Positions 23,678 to 36,333 of a stretch of DNA of 64,000 nucleotides are shown here, piece by piece. Positions within the stretch are counted from its first letter, which is position 1. Every line of letters starts with the position of its first letter. The DNA is from Cannabis sativa. Lineage: Eukaryota > Streptophyta > Magnoliopsida > Rosales > Cannabaceae. The DNA lies in NCBI RefSeq assembly GCF_029168945.1, contig NC_083602.1:74234600-74298599 (forward strand), in the 5' to 3' direction. Below the pieces are notes generated by a model that searched no databases, was not told where the DNA came from, and saw only the letters and a list, made by a program, of their open reading frames with translations. The position numbers were made by a program, and so were the translations under genes.

Positions 23678-24152
23678 ATGTACAACCCACACCCCAATCC
23701 TCATCTAGTATATGCCCTTAAGAATGAACTCCAAAGTGTGAAGATGACTCCTGGTCAGAGTATCACTTCACACTTGCTCATGATGAACATGAAATTCCAG
23801 AAAGCAGCTATGCTGGGAATTGTTTTATATAGAGAGTAAGGAGTTCATTTTGTTCTCAACAGCTTATCACATGAGTTTAACCAATTTGTTGTTAACAATT
23901 GGAACTTGTCTGACATAGAAAAGCTGGACGCTGAATTGCGTACTTTAGAACAGACATTGTCACTTGCATGGAAGTCCTTCTCCAGTAATGCCGATAAGGG
24001 TGAAAAGAAAGCTGAAGATATTGAGAATGATTCCTCTTATAAACCTACTACTTCAGGCTCAGTTGAAAAGGATAGAGAAAGTGATTCCACTTCTTCAGAT
24101 TATCTTTCACAACAGATTGAACCAGCAATAAGAACAATCCAAGAACAGTTAA
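23678..24152 (+). pseudogene. Element B gag, N-terminal part, split by element D
   Basis: The ATG at 23678 begins MYNPHPNPHLVYALKNELQ. The frame has Copia gag features: KMTPGQSITSHLLMMNMKF and, after an in-frame TAA near 23837, GVHFVLNSLSHEFNQFVVN and a Glu/Lys-rich, coiled-coil-like part. It is cut at 24152 by element D. The target GTTAA is duplicated, and the same frame resumes at 44431 with a zinc knuckle. The capsid part appears short at its N terminus compared with full Copia gag, so an upstream portion may have been lost. Confidence 0.82.
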
Positions 24153-25486
24153 TGTTGGGTTTTATGCCCTAAATAAAACTCATTTCAATATAATTAGATT
24201 TACTTATAATATAGATCAGAAATAACATTTAATGTTGCATGGTTCACATGATTTATTTCATGATTATATGTACATAATGTATGAATTCATCTGAAACCCT
24301 TTTCACATACTTGATCATGTTTATTGTGTTGTCAACATATTGGAAAGTAAACATGACTATGTGAATAAAGTTTCCTAGATTTATCAGACACAGGGTTTTA
24401 CTGATATGATAATCTACAACAGAGTTTACTTACATTTGGAGAAATACTATGTTCTTTCCAGAGCATTGGTTAAAGTAAAGCTCAGGTTGGGTGCATGGAG
24501 TATGCATCGGAAGGGACCGATATTGAACTTTGACTTAGATTTATTAAACTTACCGTAATATCTATTCAAGTCAATATCGCCTAGTTGATCCTAGATCAAA
24601 TGATCTTAATCCTGTTATGATTAGGCTCAATCTCAAGAGGCTATTCGTGTTCTTTGATTTGTTAGTTAAGCCTACTTTTAGGTCAGCGTGATACGTACAT
24701 TTTGGGAACACGATAGTGCAATTGAGTGGGAGCGCTAACATAAACATGGAATCTATAGCTTCTATCTGGCAAATAGTAAGTAAAGGATGATCTCCTTCGA
24801 GCTTGACCAAACAAAAATAAATGGTGGAGATCTCATTTCACATAAGCTGAAATACCATTTATACGGGGTTAAGTGTTTTAAGGATAAAATACATTGTAGG
24901 GTGTAACGGTAATCTAATCCCTTTACAGTGTAGATCATTCATATAGAGGATCATTGATCAAATTAGGATTATAACAATGGATAACTAATGATGTGTCTAT
25001 ATGGTGGAACATATAGAGCATTCTATATACTGAGAGTGCAATTCTAAGTTCTATGCGTGGATTCAACGAAGAATTAATAAGTCAGTGAATTTAGGTTATG
25101 AATTCTTGATCTGCTTATTGGAAGCTCGGTTATATAGACCCATGGTCCCCCCACTAGTTGAGATAATATTGCTTGTAAGACTCATATAATTGGTTTTGAT
25201 TAATCAATTATAATTCTCAAATTAGACTATGTCTATTTGTGAATTTTTCACTAAGTAAGGGCGAAATTGTAAAGAAAGAGTTTTAGGGGCATATTTGTTA
25301 ATTATGATACTTTTTATGGTTCAATTAATAAATATGATAAATGACAATATTATTTAATAATTATTTATAGTTATTAAATAGTTAGAATTGGCATTTAAAT
25401 GGTTGAATTAGAAAATTGGCGTTTTTGAGAAAATCAGATGCAGAAAAGATAATACTGCAAAATTGCAAAAAGTGAGGCCCAAATCC
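24153..25486 (+). mobile_element. Element D 5' LTR, left part
   Basis: It begins TGTTGGGTTTTATGCCC inside element B gag and is interrupted at CCCAAATCC by element C. The last five bases, AATCC, are duplicated at 35755-35759. The undisturbed counterpart in the 3' LTR reads straight through at about 43860. Confidence 0.95.
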
Positions 25487-27396
25487 TGTTGGAAATTATT
25501 TTACCAGGATCTTAGATCTACTTACAAGTATGTTTATTAACATCCTAAATATGAACTTTCTAAAACGATGAAATAAACACATATAAAGTTTAAGAAACCT
25601 TACATTGGGTGCAGCGGAATAATATGACTCCTTCCGTTCAGATATCTAGCCCTTAATTCCTTTCTGTAGCAGAGCATTATCAATATCTGAACCTGGATCT
25701 CTTTCTCTGAATCTTTGATGCTGAAACTCCTTCTTGCTGATGATCTTTCTTCACGATCTTCCTCACTATGATTGAGGTATTGCTTGATGTGTGTGGGCAC
25801 TACTCATACACTAAGGATTTCGAAATTTCAATGAGGAAGAGAGAGAGAGTGGGTTCAGCCAAAGATAGGGAGAGAGAAGGCTCAAGTTTTTTCTGAAGGA
25901 AAAATAGAAAATTTAAGTGTAGAAATTTAGTGTCAATTTTCTGAAGCCTTCACTATCTATTTATAGCATTCCACTAGGGTTAGGTTTGAATTATTTGGCA
26001 TTAAAATAATGAAAAAATCAGTTTAAATTTCCTACAAAAGTGGCCAGCCCTATACAAGTGGATTTGGGCCTTACTTTTTGCAATTTTGCAGTTTTATCTT
26101 TTCTGCATCTGATTTTCTCAAAAACGCCAATTTTCAAATTCAACCATTTAAATGCCAATTCTAACTATTTAATAACTATAAATAATTATTAAATAATATT
26201 GTCATTTATCATATTTATTAATTAAACCATACAAAGTATCATAATTAACAAATATGCCCCTATAAACTCTTTCTTTACAATTTCGCCCTTACTTAGTGAA
26301 AAATTCACAAATAGACATAGTCTAATTTGAGAATTATAATTGATTAATCAAAACCAATTACATGAGTCTTACAAGCAATATTATCTCAACTAGTGGGGGG
26401 ACCATGGGTCTATATAACCGAGCTTCCAATAAGTAGATCAAGAATTTAGCACTAAAATTCACTAACTTATTAATTCTTCGTTGAATCCACGCATAGAACT
26501 TAGAATTGCACTCTCAGTATATAGAATGCTCTATATGTTCCACCATATAGACACATCATTAGTTATCCATTGTTATAATCCTAATGTGATCAATGATCCT
26601 CTATATGAATGATCTACACTGTAAAGGGATTAGATTACCGTTACACCCTACAATGTATTTATTCCTTAAAACACTTGACCCCGTATAAATGATATTTCAG
26701 CTTATGTGAAATGAGTACTCCACCATTTATATTCGTTTGGTCAAGCTCGAAGGAGATCATCCTTTGCTTACTATTCGCCAGATAGAAGCTATAGATTCCA
26801 TGTTTATCATAGCGCTCCCACTCAATTGCACTACCGTGTTCCCAAAAAGTACGTATCACCCTGACCAAAAGGTAGGCTTAACTAACAATTCAAGGAACAC
26901 GAATAGCCTTTCAAGATTGAGCCTAATCATAACAGGATTAAGATCATTTGATCTAGGATCAACTAGGCGATATTGACTTGAATAGATATTACGGTAAGTT
27001 TAATTAAATCTAAGTCAAAGTTCAATATCGGTCCCTTCCGATGCATACTCCATGCATCCAACCTGAGCTTTACTTTAACCAATGCTCTGGAAAGAACATA
27101 GCACTTCTCCAAATGCAAGTAAACTCTGTTGTAGATTATCATATCAGTAAAACCATGTGTCTGATAAATCTAGGAAACTTTATTCACATAGTCATGTTTA
27201 CTTTCCAATGTGTTGACGGCACAATAAACAGGATCAAGTATGTGAAAAGGGTTTCAGATGAATTTGTACATTATGTACATATAATCATGAAATAAATCAT
27301 GTGAACCATGCAACATTAAATGTTATTTCTGATCTATATTAATAAGTAAATCTGATTATATTGAAATGAGTTTTATTTAGGGCATAAAACCCAACA
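25487..27396 (-). mobile_element. Element C 3' LTR
   Basis: It runs from TGTTGGAAATTATTTTACC to GGGCATAAAACCCAACA on +, the reverse of the D-type LTR, 1910 bp. The TATA box (TATAAATAG on minus) is at about 25957-25965. The polypurine site of the element abuts at 27397. Confidence 0.95.
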
Positions 27397-27411
27397 AACT
27401 CCGACTTGCAC
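27397..27411 (-). other. Polypurine-like tract of element C
   Basis: Read on minus, GTGCAAGTCGGAGTT precedes the LTR start. D and F have GTGGGAGTT at this place, so C carries a C within the purine run. Confidence 0.7.
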
Positions 27412-27499
27412 TAATATAAAACAAAAAGTGTGTTTCAAATAATCTCAACACCTTGATATACAAATCAAGTGTAGTAGTAGTAAACTCCTCGTAATAGGA

Positions 27500-29315
27500 T
27501 CTGAAAGGTTGAATTAACCACAACCTTTTCTCCACCATTACTCTTCCTTAATCACAAAATCATTGATAATGTGAAATTCCTCTCTATATGTCTACTCTCT
27601 TGGGATACTGGATTCTATACCTTTGGCAACTACTTTTGGTTAATCAGGAAATTAACACTAGTAGTTTAAGGCAATTTGGAATGGTGCCAAAGATGTATAG
27701 AACTTTCCTTAGACTGAATAAGTACCTTTCCTGCAGCTTTAACATTCAGTCTCTCTCTGGTAGACCTAGAGACTTCAGATAGGTTTTTACACTTCTCCAA
27801 AATCACTATTCCACCCCCAGAGTAACCACCATCTTATCAGAAAGATTTACTAGCACAAAGGCAAATTTCGAAATCTGATATGGTGTAGTCTAAGAGTTTT
27901 AAACACACCCTTATAGACTAACATATAGTTCCTCTTCTTTATCGTAAGATTTACTTGATTGTCTTCCAATGTTCTTCTCCTGGATTAATCTGATACCTAC
28001 TCATTACTCCCACTCAACGACAGTGTCCGGTCTAAGGCATACAAAAGCATATCTAAGACCTCTCATTGTTGATATAAGAAATTCTTTCATGGCTTTATCT
28101 TTTCTGGAATAGTTGAGACTTTTCCTTAGATAAATAAAATCTATGTCTAAGAAGTTGTGAAGCTTCTATAGATTGCCATTAGAAAGAAAATGCTTCAGCA
28201 TCTTACTAAAGTAAGTTGCTTGCATTAGAGTAAGTGATTACCAGGTATACCACAAGCCATAGGTTTAGATAAACTCAAACCTATAATACTAGGAACAGGA
28301 AGTTTTGTTAAGTCCATTGAATGGACTTATAAACGAAAATTTCCTTTTATGTCCCTGTAATAGAAAACTTTAGGTTACTCCATGTGAATGGATTAAACCA
28401 TAGTTCTATTGGCTTTCTTCTTAGTTTCTTATCTTGACAATCCATTACTTGTTTAAACTCACAATGGATTTTAATCACTAGTATCTCCCAAGTCATAAGA
28501 AGGTGAGTTCCTAGAAACTCTCCCACTACGACGAGGTACCGTGAATTATGTCGAAGAAAACTAAATGGTATTAACCTCTTTGGTTGTGACAAGACAACAG
28601 GCGGATTGGGATCATCATATATTATATAAGATGATAGAACACTTTTGGAATCAAGAATTAAATATCTCCTTTATTTGCTACTTGTTTTTCAGACTTAGTC
28701 ATTTTCTTAGAAAAGTAGTATTTGTTTGAACAAACACTTTCTTATCTATTGACAATGGGATGGTCCACCCCTAATCACTTAGAATAGCTAAGAAACCATG
28801 GTTAACAGTTCTAGCTTTTCTTAAGATTTTGATTAGGTCATCCATGAATCTAGTAATGATTTACATTAAGTATACAACCATTACATTATTCTGAAATTGT
28901 ATTACCATAGAAGGATTTAGGCAACGACTAGTAACTAATCATCAACATGCAACTCGAAATTTCTGGGGAGGTAAGTTTGGATATAATTCAAAAATCAAAT
29001 TAATGATCTTTGAACTGCATATAAACTAACTATTTCTCCACCCCTATCAGTTCGCAAGATCTTTAACCACTTACCTTAATGGTTTTAACCATTGCTAGAA
29101 ATTTAAGAAATTTTTTAAACATTTCAAATTTCTTTGCATAAGGTATAATCTAGAGTGATCGTTTTAAGAATACAACGAAAAACTCATATCCACCCCTGAA
29201 TGTACATCCATCTGCGAATGAGATGAACTACTTTCAGTGGATATAGGCATATTAACTCTTTGCATAGATTGATCTTGTCAAATCCACTATGAACAAGATA
29301 CAAATGCCATAGATT
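27500..29315 (-). pseudogene. Fossil Copia pol of element C
   Basis: On minus this region is collinear with the fossil pol of D. GAG-pre-integrase traces (CTATGGCATTTGTATCTTG region near 29260-29314), integrase, RT and RNase H remnants are recognisable only by comparison, with stops and shifts throughout. A TAA read at 28471-28473 is shared with D (41457-41459) and F (53404-53406), showing that the frame was dead before these copies separated. Confidence 0.72.
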
Positions 29316-29849
29316 AAGAAAATGTGGTAGTGTCTATGATGACATAGGTTTTAGTTACATCAAAGAGTTCTTAGAATACTGCAAGTGGATCCTGGTCACA
29401 GAATACCTAACTCATATTCCATACAGTTTTAATCCAATAATAGAAGATGGATATTAAACACTTGAGAAAGTGTAACTGTATTGTATTCTGGAATTAGAAA
29501 TATAATAAAATTTCTGTTTGGATTCTAAAATTAAAGTCAAAGACTTAAATTTATACCAAATATTATGAGTAATTCTTTCTTGGACCACCACTACTAATAC
29601 AAACTCTAAGTCAGATTTGCCCATACAAGTAGGAGATTTCTAAGATTGAGGATTTATATCAATTGGGAATAGAATTTCGGGATTATAATCATATGCGTCA
29701 TTTAATTTCTTAAGAGAAAATATAATGACATGAAATGATTTATAGACCATTCATCCAATGATATGTTTTGAAGCTAATTCGAAATGAAGAAGCTAAGAGG
29801 AATTAGGATAATTTCGTTTATAAATAAGAACCCAACGATGCTTCGATTA

Positions 29850-30590
29850 GCGAAAGACAAAGTAATCTTATTTATGTAATCTTCTTGTTTCATATTGTAA
29901 AAATACTAGTCTAAGGTGTCATCAATTGATGAACAGCTAGATGTTGCATATACAATATTTATCTTTCGAGATCTTACACTATTATGTATGTCTAATGGTG
30001 AAAATCCATTAGGGATTTATCTCATTAGAAAAACAAACATGTTAGACCAACAATGAAGATTCGAAATTAAACTACAACTTAATAACAGAAAATAACATGG
30101 TTCAATATAAATTCATACACAATTCAGAAATTATAAACATATAGCAAGTAGGAATGACTAGTGAAAATACTAAAACATACAATCCTAAATAATTTCCAAG
30201 GTTTTCAACAAACTGATACAAAGGTCCCGTAGGCGAGAGTCAAAGCATCATTTATTGAATAGAGTTGTCAGCTCATCTAAAATAGAAACCATTCTAGCAA
30301 CCTTTTATTCGATCAAAATAAGAATCCAACGTTCTCCCGGTAGGCGAGAGTCAAGGTTATTCTCATTTTATGAGCTTCCACCATTGTTTCATGTTTCATA
30401 AGTTTATCTCTAAGTAGTCACCGTAGGGGAGAGTCTAATAGAGACGAAAACTTACAAAACACTTATCAAATGAAATCTTACGGTGTTAAATGCGTTCAAC
30501 GAATAACCATCCATAGGGGGACGAAGTCTAGCGTCTCGAGGTTATATTGAAAACATTTAACTTTTGTAAGACCAACAATGGAGATCGAAT
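29850..30590 (-). repeat. Two leader modules of element C
   Basis: On minus, module 1 (about 30220-30590) and module 2 (about 29850-30085) share in order CATTGTTGGTCT, a TCTCGA.A segment, TATGAAACAA or CATGAAACAA, and a GACT.TCGC motif. Module 1 of C resembles that of element B (AACCTCGAGATGCTAGACTT-like, CCGTAAGAT, AGACTCTCCCCTA) rather than those of D and F. Confidence 0.7.
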
Positions 30591-30599
30591 ATCTTAATA

Positions 30600-33500
30600 A
30601 TAATCAAGCTCATTATTTAAAGTGAGTTGTATTTTCTTTGATTCTCTTTATTTAATCTATTTATTTTAAATATATATTTATTTAAAATTTCCAATTTAGA
30701 ATGAAAAATTCTAAATATAAATTTTAATTTAATATTTATAAATTTTACTTAGATGGATATGAAAATAACATGTATTTCTTCCATCTTAGTAATAATTTCC
30801 AATAAATATTTAGAAAAATATTCAATTTAAGTTGTTACAAAATTAATATAAATTAATTTACAACTCAAATTTAATTTTCTATAAATATATATTGCATTTC
30901 GAAAAATTAAAGTATTTAAGAATACAATTTTCGAAAAATGCATATTAAAATAAAAAATAAATCCTGGAAAAATTATTCTAATTTAATGTTGGCCCAAAAT
31001 TAATTAATAAAATTAATTTACAACAAAAAATATAATTTTCCTATTTAATTAAATATATAAGAAAAATTTCAAATATTTAAGTATGATGATGAAAATCAAC
31101 TTAAATATTAATTTTCTATTTAATTAAATACACTAGAAAAATACTTCAAGCAAAAATATCACCTATCTAGATTTTCCTTTGACTAATTAATTCAATTTCT
31201 AATAATATACTTTAATTCAATTTATTTTAAATTAATCAATAAATGAAAAAATCATTGATTTAAGTTGATCCAAGAATTAATTAAAATAATTAATTTACAA
31301 CTTAATCTATTTTTCAAGATAAAATTCGAAATTCTAGCATTTAAGAAATGCAATTTCGAAAATTGATTAATAAAATAAAGAAAAAATATATTTTGAAAAT
31401 TATTTAAATTTAGTTGAAAAATTAAATTTCAACTAAAAATAATTTTCTATTTAATTAAATGTCATGAAAAAGAAATATTTAAGTATGGTGATAAAATCAA
31501 CTTAGATATTTAATTTTCAAATTAATTAAATGTATTAAATTCAAGAAATAAATAATTAAGGGTAGAGAAGGCTTAATTATTAATCTCTAGTTTAATACTA
31601 GGAAAAATATACTTAAAATAAATTGTACCAAAATTAATTATTTAAATAATTAATTTCACAATGTATAATATTTTCCTATTTAATATTAGAAATAATAAGT
31701 AGTCTAGAAATAACTATCTAGAAAATATCTTATTTGACTAAGTATATTTTCCACAAAATTTGAAAAAATATCTAATTTAAGTTGTATTAGAAAAAATCTA
31801 GAACTTAAATATTTTTCAAATTTAAATTTAATTAAATATCAAAAATTAAGTTGTAACCACTTAATTCAAAAATATTCCATTTTAAGTTAATATTCGAAAA
31901 GATATTAACTTAAAAAATATCTAAAGAATCTTAATAACCAATGCCTAAAATTCCTCAACTTAATTTTGAAATTTGAAATTCAAAAGATATTCAGATTTAA
32001 GTTGGTTAGTTGTAGATAACTAAATATCAACTTAAATAAGAATATTTAATGAAAAATTTAAATTAAGTTCCAGAAAGAATCTAGATGGTTATAATTCTAT
32101 ATTTAATTAAATACAAGAAAATACATATAGTTTAGCTTAGAATAAAAAATTCTTTAAACTATAATTTTCTTAAATTAATTTCAAAATAAATGAAATTAAT
32201 TATGTTGCTAATCAATTTTATTAGGTTAAACTAGTGTAATTAACCTAGTACAGTTGTTCAAATCAGGCAAATGGGCCTTCACAATTGGGTAGTTTGTGTG
32301 AGGGGGTGCTGGGTTCAGTATGTCGTACCCACTTCTATGGCTCCCAACTCTCACACAAGGCCCAAAAGAGAGGAATTTAACCTTAATAAGAACAACTGTT
32401 ATTAATTGAATAGGCCCAAAAACTAAATAGGCCTAAATAAATTCTATCAATAACTATGATAATTTATTTTAGCAACATTAACCTATATGCATCTATAATA
32501 AAATTAAACACATAGGCTCACACAGGCACACTTTGGATGGGTCCTATCATGTTGCTAGGTCATACACAGATGAAAGAAGATTGTAAATTATACCTGTTAC
32601 AAATTATTATCTTGACCAAGAGAGCCATCAGATCATTAGATCTGGCAAAAAGTAACCATGGCTATTTGCAATCAAGTAATAATAGGTTTTGAAAACTTAC
32701 ACATAAGCTAAAACACATACTCCTGCAACAAGGTTAGCTGGATAGTTGGATGTAGGATTTATTTAATTTTAAATTAAATATTTAATTTCGAAAATAATTA
32801 ATTAAATAATAAAAAAATTTCGAAAATTTTAAAAGAATTTGAAAAAATTCGAAAATTCAAAAAAATTAAATTTAAAATTAAACCTACAATTTTGAAAAAT
32901 TAGGTTTCAACCAACCTAAATATCATTTCAAAATTTGCTAACTACTTTTAAAAAATTAAATGTTATTTTAAAAATAAAAATTAAATAAAAAATTAGAAAA
33001 GATAAATGAAATATCTTTTCAGATTTTAAATTTAATTTAAATAAATAAAATAACAAAATTTAAAAGTTAGCAAAATATCTTATATCTATTTAAAGTTACA
33101 TGATTATAAATATCTTATTTTAAATTTAAATAAGGTCAAAATATCTAAAAAGATTTAAAAAAAATCTTAAAAGATAAGATATAATTAAAAATATCTTAAA
33201 AGATAAGATATTTTAAAAATATCTTAAAAGATTTTATAAATATCTTATAAAATCTGACCTTAAATTTTAAAAAAAAATAAGATATAATCAAATTTAAAAA
33301 TAAGATAGATTTTTTTTTTAAGCAAGAAGATACATACTAATTCTATTCAAATTCAAATTACACTAATATCTTGAATTAAATTTAAAAAATATTAAATTAA
33401 TTCAAAATGATAATTAGAATTGAATTAGGAATAGTAATAGTATAAATACAAAACTATACAAAAAATTGGAAGTTAATTCCATGAAAAAGCATGAAAAATT

Positions 33501-33829
33501 GAAGAAAAACAAAAAATTTCGAAACTGTACGGACAGATTTGCGATCGCAGGAAAATATCAGCATAGCCCCGATTTTGTCAAATCTTCAAAAAATCATAAC
33601 TAATTCAAATAAAATCCAAATTAAGTTCTGTAAAAGGCTAACTTGCTTAATTTTTTCCATACTATCCAATAAAAATAATACCAGAGATAAAATCGCAATT
33701 ATTTTTCACGAAAATTTTACAAATATCAATCAATCATCAAATAACACTCAATACAACATGATACCATCCAAAGAACATACAAACAATCGTTTTAAAGTCC
33801 AAATTTCTTACAAGTAAATCAATTACCAT
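30600..33829 (-). other. AT-rich leader of element C
   Basis: Non-coding, extremely AT-rich sequence between primer site and modules. It contains the conserved block with TACGACATACTGAACCCAGC (about 32270-32410 on minus). Near 33530-33570, where B, D and F have GC islands, only a short segment with the palindrome TGCGATCGCA (33540-33549) remains. No ORF is supported. Confidence 0.7.
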
Positions 33830-33842
33830 GGCTCTGAGGCCA
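33830..33842 (-). other. Primer-binding site of element C
   Basis: Read on minus, TGGCCTCAGAGCC matches 11 of 13 bases of the initiator-Met primer site and lies two bases from the LTR end. Confidence 0.82.
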
Positions 33843-33844
33843 GT

Positions 33845-35754
33845 TGTTGGAAATTATTTTACCAGGATCTTAGATCTACTTACAAGTATGTTTATTAACA
33901 TCCTAAATATGAACTTTCTAAAACGATGAAATAAACACATATAAAGTTTAAGAAACCTTACATTGGGTGCAGCGGAATAATATGACTCCTTCCGTTCAGA
34001 TATCTAGCCCTTGATTCCTTTACGTAGCGAGCATTATCAATATCCGAACCCTGGATCTCTTTCTCTGAATCTTTGATGCTGAAACTCCTTTGCTGATGAT
34101 CTTTCTTCACGATCTTCCTCACTATGATTGAGGTATTGCTTGATGTGTGTGGGCACTACTCATACACTAAGGATTTCGAAATCTCAATGAGGAAGAGAGA
34201 GAGAGAGTGGGTTCAGCCAAAGATAGGGAGAGAGAAGGCTCAAGTTTTTTCTGAAGGAAAAATAGAAAATTTAAGTGTAGAAATTTAGTGTCAATTTTCT
34301 GAAGCCTTCACTATCTATTTATAGCATTCCACTAGGGTTAGGTTTGAATTATTTGGCATTAAAATAATGAAAAAATCAGTTTAAATTTCCTACAAAAGTG
34401 GCCAGCCCTATACAAGTGGATTTGGGCCTTACTTTTTGCAATTTTGCAGTTTTATCTTTTCTGCATCTGATTTTCTCAAAAACACCAATTTTCAAATTCA
34501 ACCATTTAAATGCCAATTCTAACTATTTAATAACTATAAATAATTATTAAATAATATTATCATTTATCATATTTATTAATTGAACCATACAAAGTATCAT
34601 AATTAACAAATATGCCCCTATAAACTCTTTCTTTACAATTTCGCCCTTACTTAGTGAAAAATTCACAAATAGACATAGTCTAATTTGAGAATTATAATTG
34701 ATTAATCAAAACCAATTACATGAGTCTTACAAGCAATATTATCTCAACTAGTGGGGGGACCATGGGTCTATATAACCGAGCTTCCAATAAGTAGATCAAG
34801 AATTTAGCACTAAAATTCACTAACTTATTAATTCTTCGTTGAATCCACGCATAGAACTTAGAATTGCACTCTCAGTATATAGAATGCTCTATATGTTCCA
34901 CCATATAGACACATCATTAGTTATCCATTGTTATAATCCTAATGTGATCAATGATCCTCTATATGAATGATCTACACTGTAAAGGGATTAGATTACCGTT
35001 ACACCCTACAATGTATTTATTCCTTAAAACACTTGACCCCGTATAAATGATATTTCAGCTTATGTGAAATGAGTACTCCACCATTTATATTCGTTTGGTC
35101 AAGCTCGAAGGAGATCATCCTTTGCTTACTATTCGCCAGATAGAAGCTATAGATTCCATGTTTATCATAGCGCTCCCACTCAATTGCACTACCGTGTTCC
35201 CAAAAAGTACGTATCACCCTGACCAAAAGGTAGGCTTAACTAACAATTCAAGGAACACGAATAGCCTTTCAAGATTGAGCCTAATCATAACAGGATTAAG
35301 ATCATTTGATCTAGGATCAACTAGGCGATATTGACTTGAATAGATATTACGGTAAGTTTAATTAAATCTAAGTCAAAGTTCAATATCGGTCCCTTCCGAT
35401 GCATACTCCATGCATCCAACCTGAGCTTTACTTTAACCAATGCTTTGGAAAGAACATAGCACTTCTCCAAATGCAAGTAAACTCTGTTGTAGATTATCAT
35501 ATCAGTAAAACCCTGTGTCTGATAAATCTAGGAAACTTTATTCACATAGTCATGTTTACTTTCCAATGTGTTGACGGCACAATAAACAGGATCAAGTATG
35601 TGAAAAGGGTTTCAGATGAATTTGTACATTATGTACATATAATCATGAAATAAATCATGTGAACCATGCAACATTAAATGTTATTTCTGATCTATATTAA
35701 TAAGTAAATCTGATTATATTGAAATGAGTTTTATTTAGGGCATAAAACCCAACA
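33845..35754 (-). mobile_element. Element C 5' LTR
   Basis: 1910 bp, the same length as the partner LTR and differing at about a dozen positions (for example near 34018-34095, 34483, 34558, 35445 and 35513). The TATA box on minus is at about 34315-34323. AATCC follows at 35755. Confidence 0.95.
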
Positions 35755-36318
35755 AATCCACATTGCATGGACGGCCACTTTTGTAGGGTTTTACCTCTGA
35801 TATTTTCATTATTTTAATGCCAAATAATTCAAACCTAACCCTAGTGGAATGCTATAAATAGATAGTGAAGGCTTCAGGAAATTTACACTTAACTTTCTAC
35901 TTTTTCCTTCAGAGAAAAACCTGAGCCTTCTCTCTCTATACCTAGCTGCCACCTTCTTCTCTTTCTTCCCTCTTCAATTTCTAATTTTCTTAGTGATTAG
36001 AGTAGTGCCCACACACAGCAAGTGATACCTCAATCATAGTGAGGAAGATCGTGAAGAAAGACTTTCAGCAAGAAGGAGTTTCAGCACTAACGAAGGAGAG
36101 AAAGAGATCCAGGTTCAGATATTGATAATGCTCTGCTACAAAAAGGAATCAAGGGCTAGATATATGAATGGAAGGAGTCATTTAATTCTGCTGCACCCAA
36201 TGTAAGGTTTACTAAACTTTATATGTGTTTATTTTATCGTTTTAGAAAGTTCATATTTAGGGTGTTAATCAACATAGTTGTGAGTAGATCTAAGATCCTG
36301 GTAAAATAATTTCCAACA
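35755..36318 (+). mobile_element. Element D 5' LTR, right part
   Basis: After the AATCC duplicate the D LTR resumes (ACATTGCATGGACGGCCACT, matching the 3' LTR near 43865). It contains TATAAATAG at about 35863-35871 and ends TTTCCAACA at 36318. Confidence 0.94.
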
Positions 36319-36320
36319 AC

Positions 36321-36333
36321 TGGCCTCTTAGCC
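36321..36333 (+). other. Primer-binding site of element D, diverged
   Basis: TGGCCTCTTAGCC, two bases after the LTR, matches 9 of 13 bases of the initiator-Met site; the corresponding site in C is closer (11 of 13). Confidence 0.7.

Larger units (their letters stand above)
25487..35754 (-). mobile_element. Element C: complete non-autonomous Copia derivative in the 5' LTR of D
   Basis: A 10,268-bp element on minus with two 1910-bp LTRs (25487-27396 and 33845-35754) and AATCC on both sides (25482-25486, 35755-35759). By eye the LTRs differ at only about a dozen places, so this is among the youngest insertions here. From its own 5' end (right side) it has a primer site (33830-33842), an AT-rich leader with two modules, a fossil pol and a polypurine-like tract. 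No intact gene is present; mobilisation must have used proteins supplied in trans. Confidence 0.95.

Noticed and set aside
24571..24810. Open frame repeated in several LTRs (minus here; + at 26737-26976 and 35095-35334; minus at 43003-43191)
   Set aside because: It lies in the LTR and is antisense to the element. Its repetition follows from LTR homology, and in E- and F-type LTRs the frame is shifted or broken, so coding is not supported.
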